This document shows positions 1 through 6,670 of a stretch of 64,000 nucleotides of DNA, in pieces. The notes beneath the pieces were generated by a model. It was not told the origin of the DNA and did no database searches. It saw nothing but the letters and a program-made list of their open reading frames with translations. Each line of letters starts with the position of its first letter. Positions within the stretch are counted from its first letter, which is position 1. Source of the stretch: Actinacidiphila fildesensis (GTDB taxonomy: Bacteria > Actinomycetota > Actinomycetes > Streptomycetales > Streptomycetaceae); NCBI RefSeq assembly GCF_042652185.1, contig NZ_JBHSIX010000025.1. One strand, 5' to 3'. The position numbers and the translations under genes are program-made.

Positions 1-199
1 ACTGCGCCTGCGTCCGCGCCTTCGCGAACTCGTTGATGAAGTGCCGCCGGCCCCACAACTGCCGGGTGTACTCGCCGAGGCCCGGCCGGGCACCGCTGAC
101 CGACAGCCCGTACTTCGCCGCCAGCTCAGCGGCCGACAGCCCGCCGTCCGGGCTGTCCAGGTCCTGCGCCGCCGCGGGGGCGTCCGTGTGCAAGGTCAT
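1..199 (-). CDS. ABC-2 type permease, N-terminal fragment (polysaccharide/teichoic acid export type)
   Basis: Only the first 66 codons are present; the gene runs off the left edge. It starts at an ATG at 199 and reads MTLHTDAPAAAQDL, then a helix-turn-like stretch, then LWGRRHFINEFAKARTQAQ. The block around LWGRRHFI followed by a short amphipathic lead-in is typical of the cytoplasmic N-terminus of Wzm/TagG-like ABC-2 permeases, which flip polysaccharide or teichoic acid chains across the membrane. No membrane helix is yet reached, so the family call rests on this short motif. It is divergent from the TetR gene at 343, and the shared 143-bp gap holds operator-like palindromes. Confidence 0.6.
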   Translation of the reverse strand, partial: MTLHTDAPAAAQDLDSPDGGLSAAELAAKYGLSVSGARPGLGEYTRQLWGRRHFINEFAKARTQAQ

Positions 200-242
200 G
201 TGACGCGCTTTCGTTCGAGGCGAAAACGGGGAGTGAACACGA

Positions 243-270
243 CACGACGGAACGGATCCGTCTCGTCGTG
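243..270. promoter_or_regulatory. 28-bp imperfect palindrome, candidate TetR operator
   Basis: The outer arms are CACGACG and CGTCGTG. The centre is the perfect 10-mer ACGGATCCGT. Only two positions per arm (GA against CT) fail to match. It lies between the divergent permease (start 199) and the TetR gene (start 343), where TetR proteins commonly bind to control both themselves and a neighbouring exporter. Confidence 0.55.
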
Positions 271-298
271 TGGTCCGACGGTAGAGCATCCGTTGAAT

Positions 299-314
299 GG
301 AACGCAACCGTTCC
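299..314. promoter_or_regulatory. 16-bp inverted repeat, second candidate operator
   Basis: The repeat is GGAACG-CAAC-CGTTCC, with perfect 6-bp arms, 29 bp upstream of the TetR start codon. Its core differs from the 243-270 palindrome, so it may be a second, weaker TetR site or bind a different protein. Confidence 0.4.
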
Positions 315-342
315 GTCGCCACGTCACGCTAGGCTCGGTGGC

Positions 343-963
343 ATGCCAACGGAGCCCCGAACCCCTCGTCGCGCCCCCGCGGGAGCCGCCGTGCTCCGGG
401 AGGACGTGACGGACGCCATCCGCAGCGCCGTCTTCGACGAGCTGGCGGCGGTCGGCTACGGCCGGATGTCCATCGAGGGGATCGCCCGCCGGGCCGGCGT
501 CGGCAAGGCCGCGGTCTACCGGCGCTGGCGTTCGAAACTGCCGCTGGTCCTCGACACGGTGTCCGCCGTGGCGGTCCAGGGCATGCCCGCACCGGACACC
601 GGCTCGCTCCTCGGTGACGTCCGGTTACTGCTGGAGGTCACCGCGCGCGCCCTGCGGCATCCGGTCGCGTCGCAGATCATCCCGGATCTGCTCGCCGAGG
701 CGGCGCGCAATCCGGAGATCGCCGCGGCCCTGCAGACGGCGCTGCGCGACACCCAGCGCGGTATCTCGGCGGCCGTCGTGCGCAAGGCGGTCGAGCGCGG
801 CGAACTGGCGGCGGGAACCGACGCGGACCTGTCCCTTGACCTGATCGCGGGCCCGCTCTACTGGCGGCTCGCCGTGATCCGCTCCCCGCTGCCCAAGGGG
901 TACCTCGACAGCCTCGCGGCGGCCACCGTGACCGCCCTGAAGGCGGCCGGGGCGGCGCGCTGA
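343..963 (+). CDS. TetR-family transcriptional regulator
   Basis: A 206-residue protein of normal TetR length. The N-terminal DNA-binding domain is recognisable at about residues 22-67: the helix-turn-helix contains MSIEGIARRAGVGKAAVYRRW, ending in the YRRW recognition helix typical of the family. The remaining 140 residues form the helical ligand-binding half (TetR_C type), with no sequence clue to the ligand. The ATG at 343 was chosen because upstream in-frame sequence is not TetR-like. It is divergent from the ABC-2 permease, and two palindromes lie between, so it probably represses itself and the transporter. The stop codon lies inside a perfect terminator stem. Confidence 0.85.
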   Translation: MPTEPRTPRRAPAGAAVLREDVTDAIRSAVFDELAAVGYGRMSIEGIARRAGVGKAAVYRRWRSKLPLVLDTVSAVAVQGMPAPDTGSLLGDVRLLLEVTARALRHPVASQIIPDLLAEAARNPEIAAALQTALRDTQRGISAAVVRKAVERGELAAGTDADLSLDLIAGPLYWRLAVIRSPLPKGYLDSLAAATVTALKAAGAAR

Positions 964-979
964 CCGCGCCGCCCCGGCC
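945..979 (+). terminator. Hairpin over the TetR stop codon
   Basis: Perfect 15-bp stem, GGCCGGGGCGGCGCG against CGCGCCGCCCCGGCC, with the five-base loop CTGAC that contains the stop codon's TGA. There is no U-run, as is usual in streptomycete terminators. It separates the TetR gene from the convergent gene ending at 998. Confidence 0.6.
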
Positions 980-997
980 CGCGGCCCGGCCGCCCGG

Positions 998-1228
998 TCA
1001 GTGCTCGGGCGACCGGATGGACACGATCTCGCCCTTCCAGAGCTGGAACCAGTGCCCTGCCGCGAGGAGCTCCTCGGAGGCGCTGTTGAGGGCCGCGACT
1101 CCGTCACGGGTGTGATGGCGGTCGGAGAGATAGACCTCGACCCGGCCGCGGCGTTCGCGGACGACCGCGCCGACATCGGGTTCGAGAGGGGCCAGGAGAT
1201 AGACGATCCGGATCACGGTATTCCCCAT
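998..1228 (-). CDS. Small conserved-looking protein of unknown function (76 aa)
   Basis: An open frame of 76 codons from the ATG at 1228, beginning MGNTVIRIVYLLAPLEPDV and ending WKGEIVSIRSPEH. It has no transmembrane helix, signal peptide or cysteine pair. The alternating pattern (VIRIVYLL, VEVYLS, EIVSIRS) suggests a small alpha/beta fold. I do not recognise the family. The frame is open further upstream, but the residues there are Arg/Gly/Ala-rich and non-coding in character, so the ATG at 1228 is preferred. It stands between convergent and unrelated genes, giving no functional hint. Confidence 0.5.
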   Translation of the reverse strand: MGNTVIRIVYLLAPLEPDVGAVVRERRGRVEVYLSDRHHTRDGVAALNSASEELLAAGHWFQLWKGEIVSIRSPEH

Positions 1229-1392
1229 CGATGGCACGCGCGGCCGGCCGAATCCAGGCACCGGATGCGCGTCACAGGGCAACGTACCGCCGGGTCCGCA
1301 CCCCGACAACAGCTGTACCGGCCAACAACCGCAAGGGAATCCGACCCCGCGAGCGAGCCTCCGCGACCGCCCCGCAGCGCACCTTCCGGCGG

Positions 1393-1791
1393 CTACCGCT
1401 CCTCGGCCCGCGCCCGCTCCCACGCCTCGACCGTGGCGCGCAGCCGTCGGCGCTCCGCGGGCGGCATGGCCTCCGCGTAGGTGACGATGACGCGCATGTC
1501 GTCGTCGTAGCCCTGCACCTCGTCCGAGACCCAGCCGAGGAACTGCTCGGCGGCGGCCCGCTGCACGAGGGCGGCCGGCCGGCGCAGCGCGGCGGCGATG
1601 GCGCGCAGCTGGACGGGGCCGGGAGCGGTGGCGACCTGGCCGCGGGCGAGCTTGTGCAGATACGGCTTGGAGACGGTGGCCCCGGTCACCGGGTCGATGG
1701 CCCGGTCGGCGAGGTCCTGGTACGAGTCCCCGGCCGTCTGCGCCTCCTGGACCAACCGGGACAGCTGATCGTGGCGTTCACTGCCCACCAT
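1393..1791 (-). CDS. XRE-family helix-turn-helix protein (132 aa)
   Basis: A small basic/acidic protein with a Cro/C1-like arrangement near the N-terminus: LADRAIDPVTGATVSKPYLH followed by KLARGQV, the usual layout of HTH helices 2 and 3 in actinobacterial XRE proteins. After it comes QLRAIAAALRRP, the helix-4 pattern. The C-terminal third (EAMPPAERRRLRATVEAW) is a predicted helix that may mediate dimerisation. The ATG at 1791 has GGGAC seven bases upstream; a GTG at 1797 is also possible. No partner toxin or phage gene is adjacent. It is divergent from a small membrane protein gene, and a short inverted repeat at 1811-1823 lies between them. Confidence 0.75.
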   Translation of the reverse strand: MVGSERHDQLSRLVQEAQTAGDSYQDLADRAIDPVTGATVSKPYLHKLARGQVATAPGPVQLRAIAAALRRPAALVQRAAAEQFLGWVSDEVQGYDDDMRVIVTYAEAMPPAERRRLRATVEAWERARAEER

Positions 1792-1810
1792 GCCCACCGT
1801 CCCAATTCGT

Positions 1811-1823
1811 AGACGAAACGTCT
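1811..1823. promoter_or_regulatory. Short inverted repeat between divergent genes
   Basis: AGACG-AAA-CGTCT, a perfect 5-bp inverted repeat in the 55-bp gap between the XRE gene (start 1791) and the small membrane gene (start 1847). The size suits an XRE operator, but the match is short and could be chance. Confidence 0.25.
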
Positions 1824-1846
1824 CTCAAGTGCTTCACTATTTTTAC

Positions 1847-2095
1847 ATGAGACCGGACCATCCCCATAGAGCACTCTCCCCCGTGATCCTCAGCCTCCCT
1901 CTCAGCACGCTCACCATCGTCGTCGGTGGACGCCGCGCGCTGGTGCCCGCGGTCGCCGTCGCCGCCCTCTCCCTCCTGCTGCTGATCGGCGCCGCCGCAC
2001 CCGCCGTGTGGTCCCGCAGACCCGCACGGCGGGCGGCCGCACTCCACGTCCTGAACAGCCTGCTCGGCCGCGAACATCACCCCAGGCGCAGATGA
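1847..2095 (+). CDS. Small putative membrane protein (82 aa)
   Basis: It starts at the ATG at 1847 (MRPDHPHRALSPVIL) and has one or two hydrophobic segments: LSPVILSLPLSTLTIVV and LVPAVAVAALSLLLLIGAA. The C-terminus is arginine-rich, consistent with a positively charged cytoplasmic tail. I do not recognise a family. Its last 19 bases overlap the 3' end of the convergent Nudix gene. Codon usage is G/C-biased at third positions, but the short length keeps confidence modest. Confidence 0.4.
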   Translation: MRPDHPHRALSPVILSLPLSTLTIVVGGRRALVPAVAVAALSLLLLIGAAAPAVWSRRPARRAAALHVLNSLLGREHHPRRR

Positions 2096-2607
2096 TGCAG
2101 CATCAGCAGCGCGGCGGCCATGTTCGACGCGGGGACCTCACCCCGCGCGACCATGTCCGGCACGGTCTTGAGCGGCACCCACTCCCGCCGGTCCGACTCG
2201 AAGTCGTCCTCCGGATGACCGACGTACTCCGCCTCCTCCGACCAGTAGACGAAGTGGCGTGCGTCGGTCAGGCCGTTGGAGGGTTCGACGGTCAGCAGGT
2301 GCTGCAGCCGCCCCGGTCGCCAGCCGGTCTCCTCCAGCATCTCCCTGGCCGCCGCCGTCTCGATGTCCTCGCCGTCCTCGACGACCCCGGCCGCGAGCTC
2401 CCAGCCCCAGCTGTCGGTGATGAACCGGTGCCGCCACAGCAGCAGCACCTCGTTCGCCTCGTTGACGGCGGTGGCCAGCGCGACCGGCCGCAGCCTGATC
2501 AGGTAGTGGTTGAGATGACGCCCGTCGGGGAGTTCGACATCTGCGAGATTGACGCGCATCCAGCGGTTTCTGTACACAGTTCGCTCACTAAGGTTCTTCC
2601 ATTGCAC
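2077..2607 (-). CDS. Nudix hydrolase
   Basis: A 176-residue protein with a full Nudix box at about residues 74-96: G-x5-E-x7-REMLEETGW, matching GX5EX7REUXEEXGU. The glutamates of this loop bind the metal that drives hydrolysis of a nucleoside diphosphate linked to another group. The upstream residues (LIRLRPVALATAV, then WRHRF) and overall length resemble the ADP-ribose pyrophosphatase/NudF subgroup, though the substrate cannot be fixed from sequence. The GTG at 2607 is chosen because GGAAGGTGG precedes it; the frame upstream of it belongs to no protein fold I recognise. It may be co-transcribed with the regulator gene 52 bp upstream. Confidence 0.85.
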   Translation of the reverse strand: MQWKNLSERTVYRNRWMRVNLADVELPDGRHLNHYLIRLRPVALATAVNEANEVLLLWRHRFITDSWGWELAAGVVEDGEDIETAAAREMLEETGWRPGRLQHLLTVEPSNGLTDARHFVYWSEEAEYVGHPEDDFESDRREWVPLKTVPDMVARGEVPASNMAAALLMLHHLRLG

Positions 2608-2659
2608 GATTCCGCCACCTTCCTTTCGGATGGTGACAACATCGCAGCTCGCGTGAGCG

Positions 2660-3997
2660 TCACAACGGAACGCGGAGCAGCTCGTCGATGAGCCCTGCGG
2701 CCTGGACCGCCAGCACGCTGTCGTAGGCGGCCAGATGGCCGCGGACCGCCGCGAACCGGTCGCGCAGACGCTGCGATTCCATACCCCGCCCCTGCTCCAC
2801 CATCCGGACCGCCAGCGTCGCGGCGTGATCGGCCTCGCCCCGGCGCAGCTCCACATGGGTCAGCACGGCCAGCCGGTGCACCCGTCCCCGGGCGTGCGAC
2901 GGGGAACTCACCGCCTGGACGGCGTGTTCGAGGGCGGGCCGCAGCTCACCGAGGCTCAGGAACGCCTCCGCCAACTGCACGTCCACCAGCCCCGGTTGGA
3001 CGTAGGCGGTCTCCGCGGGCTCGTCCTCGGTCCTGATCCGCTGCTCCGCGGTCTCGGCGAGCCGGCCGCAGCGGTGGGCGCTGGGCCGGTCGCCGAGCCG
3101 CCCGTACGCCTTGGCCTGCATCGCGTACAGATCCGCCGCCAGCGCGGGAGTGGCGTTGTGGCCCGCCGTGCGCAGCGCCGCCTCCGCGAACGCCACCGCC
3201 TGCCGGTAGTCCCGCAGATGGAGCGACTGGTAGACCAGCATGCCCACCACGCAGGCGCCCAGCCCCCGGTCCCCGGACGCCTTGGCCAGCCGCAGCGACT
3301 GGTGGAAGTAGCGCTGCGCGAGCCCGTGCGCGTCGGTGTCGTAGGCGCAGATCCCGGCGATCCCGACGAGCGCCCCGACCGCGCGGTGCAGCTGCCGGCC
3401 GAGGGGATCGGAGTAGCGGCCGCGCAGCAGCGGCGCGGCCTGGGCGTTGAGGAACCCGACGACGCGGTCCCGGGTCGCCACGCCGCCCGCTCCCCGGTAC
3501 AGCTCCTCGTAGTGCGCGCGGGCGGCGTGCAGCATGGCCACGTCCGCGCCGGTCACCCGCTGCACCCCGGTCCGGGAGACGTCCATGTCCTCGGGCGGGT
3601 TCTCCCACTCCCACAGCGGCATGACCGCCTTGGGCCCGGTCAGTACGGGCGCGGTGCGCACATGGGGTCGCTGCTGTTCGTCGGCACGCCATAACGCCGT
3701 GGCGCGTTCCACGAAACCCGTCAGCGGGGTACCCGCCGTCTGGGCCACGGCTCCCCGGTCCATCCCGATGTCGGCGAGGGTCAGCGGGCGTTGCACCAGG
3801 CCGCCGAGCACCTCGCGGATCAGATCGGGCACCTCGCCGCGGGGCCGCTGGCCCTTGATCCAGCGGGTCACCGCGGTGCGGTCGTAGCGGAGCGGCATTC
3901 CCCGGGCCCGGCCGAGTGCGTTGATCCGGGCGGCCAGCCCCGCATGGGAGGCACCCGCCTCGTCGAGGACGGCGTCGAACAGCGTGTTGGGTTCCAT
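2660..3997 (-). CDS. XRE/TPR-type regulatory protein (NsdA-like architecture)
   Basis: 445 residues. The N-terminus (residues 1-60) has a modified helix-turn-helix region: LAARINALGRARG followed by RTAVTRWIKGQRP. The rest is all helical and alanine/leucine-rich, with repeated motifs such as YFHQSLRLAKASGDR, FAEAALRTAGHN and LAEAFLSLGELRPALEHA, i.e. degenerate tetratricopeptide repeats. This HTH-plus-TPR layout is that of NsdA-like Streptomyces proteins that repress differentiation or antibiotic production; the similarity is architectural and a specific orthologue is not claimed. The ATG at 3997 is preceded by AGGGGG. The Nudix gene lies 52 bp downstream in the same direction. Confidence 0.75.
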   Translation of the reverse strand: MEPNTLFDAVLDEAGASHAGLAARINALGRARGMPLRYDRTAVTRWIKGQRPRGEVPDLIREVLGGLVQRPLTLADIGMDRGAVAQTAGTPLTGFVERATALWRADEQQRPHVRTAPVLTGPKAVMPLWEWENPPEDMDVSRTGVQRVTGADVAMLHAARAHYEELYRGAGGVATRDRVVGFLNAQAAPLLRGRYSDPLGRQLHRAVGALVGIAGICAYDTDAHGLAQRYFHQSLRLAKASGDRGLGACVVGMLVYQSLHLRDYRQAVAFAEAALRTAGHNATPALAADLYAMQAKAYGRLGDRPSAHRCGRLAETAEQRIRTEDEPAETAYVQPGLVDVQLAEAFLSLGELRPALEHAVQAVSSPSHARGRVHRLAVLTHVELRRGEADHAATLAVRMVEQGRGMESQRLRDRFAAVRGHLAAYDSVLAVQAAGLIDELLRVPL

Positions 3998-4249
3998 CCG
4001 GTCCCCCTGGTTTCGCCCACTGCGCGCAGCGTAGTACCAGCCCGTTCACACGGGGTGTGAGCGGAGCACCCGCATATGCCGGTCGCACACGCTCCCCCGG
4101 GAGTTGGCGGCGGGATTGACTGTGCCCCGGGTCGCCGACTCCCCCTCGTGCATTGGCGGCGGCCCACCCCGCACCGCCCGCCCTGCGTTGCCAGGCACAC
4201 CGCGGCAGGACGGGTGGTGCGGTCCGCGACGATCTCTGGGAGGCCGACC

Positions 4250-4558
4250 GTGACCGGTACATGCTTCCGCTGCGCGGCGAGCGGCGCCGGGACGACACGG
4301 GTCGGCACGCTGCGCCCGCGTGAGGGCGGCGACTATCCCGTCTGGGCCTGTGCCGAGTGCCTGCCCGCCGCGCCGGACCCCGACTACTGCTTCTTCGTGC
4401 CGGCGACTTCCTGCACCGCGGCGTCACCGGCGTTCCGCTTGACGGAGTCCACCCCGTTCATCGCGCCGGACGTGGACTCGTACGCCTCACCCACCGCGAT
4501 GATCTCGCCGTTGCCCGCCTTGAGACGGAACCTCCACTTGTCGGCCTTGTCCTGGTAG
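4250..4558 (+). CDS. Putative zinc-ribbon protein overlapping an antisense gene
   Basis: The GTG at 4250 has a strong ribosome-binding site, GGGAGG, six bases upstream. The first 40 residues read VTGTCFRCAASGAGTTRVG and then PVWACAECLP, giving two CxxC pairs 28 residues apart, a probable zinc ribbon. The frame runs on to a stop at 4558, so its second half lies antisense to the DUF1508 gene (4384-4578). That half (PATSCTAASPAFRLTES) has poor coding character. The real protein may therefore be shorter, with a sequence change having removed its stop, or the overlap is real. Function unknown. Confidence 0.4.
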   Translation: MTGTCFRCAASGAGTTRVGTLRPREGGDYPVWACAECLPAAPDPDYCFFVPATSCTAASPAFRLTESTPFIAPDVDSYASPTAMISPLPALRRNLHLSALSW

Positions 4559-4578
4559 ACCTCGAACTCACCGGCCAC
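4384..4578 (-). CDS. DUF1508 (YegP-like) protein, 64 aa
   Basis: A single DUF1508 unit: FEVYQDKADKWRFRLKAGNG, then IIAVGEAYESTSGAMNGVDS, then VKRNAGDAAVQEV. These small alpha/beta proteins usually carry one or two such repeats and have no agreed function. The start is the GTG at 4578, because GAGGTG lies six bases upstream and the protein then opens VAGEFEVY, as family members do. The C-terminus (AGTKKQ) is basic. It overlaps, antisense, the 3' half of the zinc-ribbon frame at 4250-4558. Confidence 0.8.
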   Translation of the reverse strand: MAGEFEVYQDKADKWRFRLKAGNGEIIAVGEAYESTSGAMNGVDSVKRNAGDAAVQEVAGTKKQ

Positions 4579-4690
4579 TGCGAACACCTCGTTCCGTTGC
4601 GTCCCTGGCGTCCTTGCGAAGACGAGAGATATCCGCAAAGTACGACTTACCGGGACCACCCGCCACCGTAGCCCGCGGCCCTGGAGCGGC

Positions 4691-5911
4691 TCAGCGGCGC
4701 GGCGTTCCCGACAGTGCGGCGGAACGGTTCCGCAGCGGGACGCGGGCCACATCGCGGAGCAGGACGAGCAGGGCCATGTCGTCGGCCGGCCGGCCGCCGG
4801 TGTGCCGCAGGGCCGCGGCGCTCAGCGCGCGGGCGAAGGGCGCGGCGGCCAGTGCGCCGCCGATCCGCGCGGTGGCGGCCGCGGCCGCCACGGCTTCGGG
4901 GAGCGGGAAGAACGTCCCGGACGCGTTGCGGGCGTCCTGCAGCCCGTCGGTGTAGAGCACCAGGGCCTGGCCGGGCAGCAGCACGCCGCGATGGGCCGGC
5001 GCCGCCCGGTCGCCGTCGTCCAACAGGCCCAGCGGGGGCAGCGGTTCCCCCACCGCGAGCGGCCGCGGGCGCTCGCCGGTCGCGTACGGCCCGGTCACAA
5101 AGGGCTGCGGATGACCGCAGTTGACCGTCTCCAGCTTCCCGTCGTCGCCCAACTGCACCAACAGCAGGGTGACGAACTCCTCGGCGACCGGGTTCTGCGA
5201 CTCGGTGTCCGCCACCGCCGGGTGCTCCGCGCACGAACGCTGCCGCAGATGGCGGTGGAGCGAGCGGTCCAGCCGGGACAGCACCCCGGTCAGCTCGGGC
5301 TCGTCGTGCGCGGCCTCCCGGAAGCTGCCGAGCAGCGCGGCGACCGAGTCGATCGCGGCCAGCCCATGGCCCCGGACATCACCGAGCACCGCGCGCAGCC
5401 CGTACGGCGTGGCCAGCACCTCGTACAGGTCGCCGCCGACCCGCGCGCCCAGGCTCGCGGAGAGGTACTCGCCCGCCACCGCATAGCCGTTCACCCGCGG
5501 CGGCAGCGGCCGCAGCAGCACCCGCTGGGCGGCGACGGCGATCTCCCGGGTGCGCTCCAGCTCCGCCGCCAGCACCGCCCGGCGGCCGGCCATCCAGAAA
5601 CACAGCGCCACCACGGCGAGCACCGCCACCCCGGTGCCGAGCCGCTCCTGCACCTCACGGACGCCCTGGCCCACCAGCCCCGCCACCAGCGCCACGAGCG
5701 CGATGACACCGCTGACCAGTACACACTGCCGCTGACCGCTGCCCACGCACGCGATGGCGGGCGCCACGGCGAGCGCCGGCAGCGGGCTCACCCCGTCGGG
5801 CGCCACCACCGCGACCACCAGCACCAGCGCGATCCAGACACCGGGCAGCACGTACATCAGCACGGCCGGGGTGCCGTACGGCACCCCGAGAACTGCTCTG
5901 ATACGGATCAT
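4691..5911 (-). CDS. Membrane-bound PP2C-type serine/threonine phosphatase (SpoIIE/RsbU family)
   Basis: A 406-residue protein with four hydrophobic segments in the first 125 residues (for example VLMYVLPGVWIALVLVVAVV and VLAVVALCFWMAG), a short linker helix, then a complete SpoIIE-type PP2C domain. Catalytic motifs are intact: GGDLYEVL, GDVRGHGLAA, CGHPQPFV, VLYTDGLQDAR and RPADDMALLVL, which supply the metal-binding aspartates. Such enzymes dephosphorylate anti-anti-sigma factors to switch on alternative sigma factors. No antagonist or sigma gene is adjacent, so its partner is elsewhere. The ATG at 5911 is chosen as the start of the membrane region; the frame stays open further upstream but has no coding features. 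Confidence 0.88.
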   Translation of the reverse strand: MIRIRAVLGVPYGTPAVLMYVLPGVWIALVLVVAVVAPDGVSPLPALAVAPAIACVGSGQRQCVLVSGVIALVALVAGLVGQGVREVQERLGTGVAVLAVVALCFWMAGRRAVLAAELERTREIAVAAQRVLLRPLPPRVNGYAVAGEYLSASLGARVGGDLYEVLATPYGLRAVLGDVRGHGLAAIDSVAALLGSFREAAHDEPELTGVLSRLDRSLHRHLRQRSCAEHPAVADTESQNPVAEEFVTLLLVQLGDDGKLETVNCGHPQPFVTGPYATGERPRPLAVGEPLPPLGLLDDGDRAAPAHRGVLLPGQALVLYTDGLQDARNASGTFFPLPEAVAAAAATARIGGALAAAPFARALSAAALRHTGGRPADDMALLVLLRDVARVPLRNRSAALSGTPRR

Positions 5912-6205
5912 CCCGCCGGCTCCCCCTCGCAGCCGTTTGGCGCGGTCGGCGACGGAACCGCCCCCACAGGGATCGGGCCCCCGCGTCGCGACCGATTCTG
6001 TCGATCCGTGCACCTCCCACGACACCCAGCCCTGCAGAATCACCCGATCGAGCGAAGAAACCTCCGCACGAGGACAAGCGCTTACCCATAACCGATACTT
6101 CTGCCGCTCATACGATCCATCTCTTCGACTTCTGCTCGATGGCGTCGCACCATGGGAGAGGAGAAACCAATCGACCAGTGACCCACGCGAAGAGAGCGAG
6201 CGACC

Positions 6206-6568
6206 ATGACCACCACACGCGAAGCCGCCGCACAACCGGAGGACCTGGCCCGGCTGTTCGTGGAGCGGGCGAACGCGGGCGACGCCGAGGGAGTCGCCGC
6301 GCTCTACGAGCCGGACGCCGTGCTGGGGTTCCCGCTCGGCAGCGAGACCGTCGGCCGGGAGGCGATCCGCGGCGTCATCGAGCAACTGCTGCGGCAGGCA
6401 CCGCGCTTCACGCTGGAGGAGTCGCTGCCCACCCTGGTCAACGGCGATCTGGCGCTGACCGCCACCCGGTCCGCCGACGGGACCGGCGGCCGCGCCCAGG
6501 TGGCGCGCCGCCAGCCGGACGGCAGCTGGCTGCGCATCCTGGACCGGCCCGAATCCCGTGAGCGATAA
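6206..6568 (+). CDS. SnoaL-like / nuclear transport factor 2-fold protein
   Basis: 120 residues with the NTF2-like pattern: LARLFVERANAGDAEGVAAL, then YEPDAVLGFP, then VGREAIRGVIEQLL, then a strand-rich C-terminal half ending DGSWLRILDRPE. Members form cone-shaped pockets used as isomerases, cyclases or binding proteins; the usual catalytic acid pair cannot be assigned here. The ATG follows GAGAGCGAGCGACC. It is divergent from the membrane phosphatase across a 294-bp gap in which I see no clear operator. A perfect terminator at 6609 follows it. Confidence 0.8.
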   Translation: MTTTREAAAQPEDLARLFVERANAGDAEGVAALYEPDAVLGFPLGSETVGREAIRGVIEQLLRQAPRFTLEESLPTLVNGDLALTATRSADGTGGRAQVARRQPDGSWLRILDRPESRER

Positions 6569-6608
6569 CCGTACGACCGTGCCCCCCGCCGGGCCCGGAC
6601 CGACGAAT

Positions 6609-6638
6609 GGGGCGCACCCGGAGATCCGGGTGCGCCCC
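6609..6638. terminator. Bidirectional terminator between convergent genes
   Basis: Perfect 13-bp stem, GGGGCGCACCCGG against CCGGGTGCGCCCC, loop AGAT. It lies 41 bp past the SnoaL-like gene and 33 bp past the pheT stop on the other strand, so it can serve both. Confidence 0.8.
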
Positions 6639-6670
6639 ATCGGCGTTCGGTCAGGCCCGAAGGGCCACTG

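Noticed and set aside
6085..6100. GGGTAA on the minus strand upstream of the PP2C phosphatase gene, as a SigB-type -10
   Set aside because: No GNNT -35 element is found 14-16 bases upstream, so the match is insufficient.
5912..6205. Operator or small gene in the gap between the phosphatase and SnoaL-like genes
   Set aside because: No inverted repeat of useful length and no supported frame; only divergent promoters are expected here.
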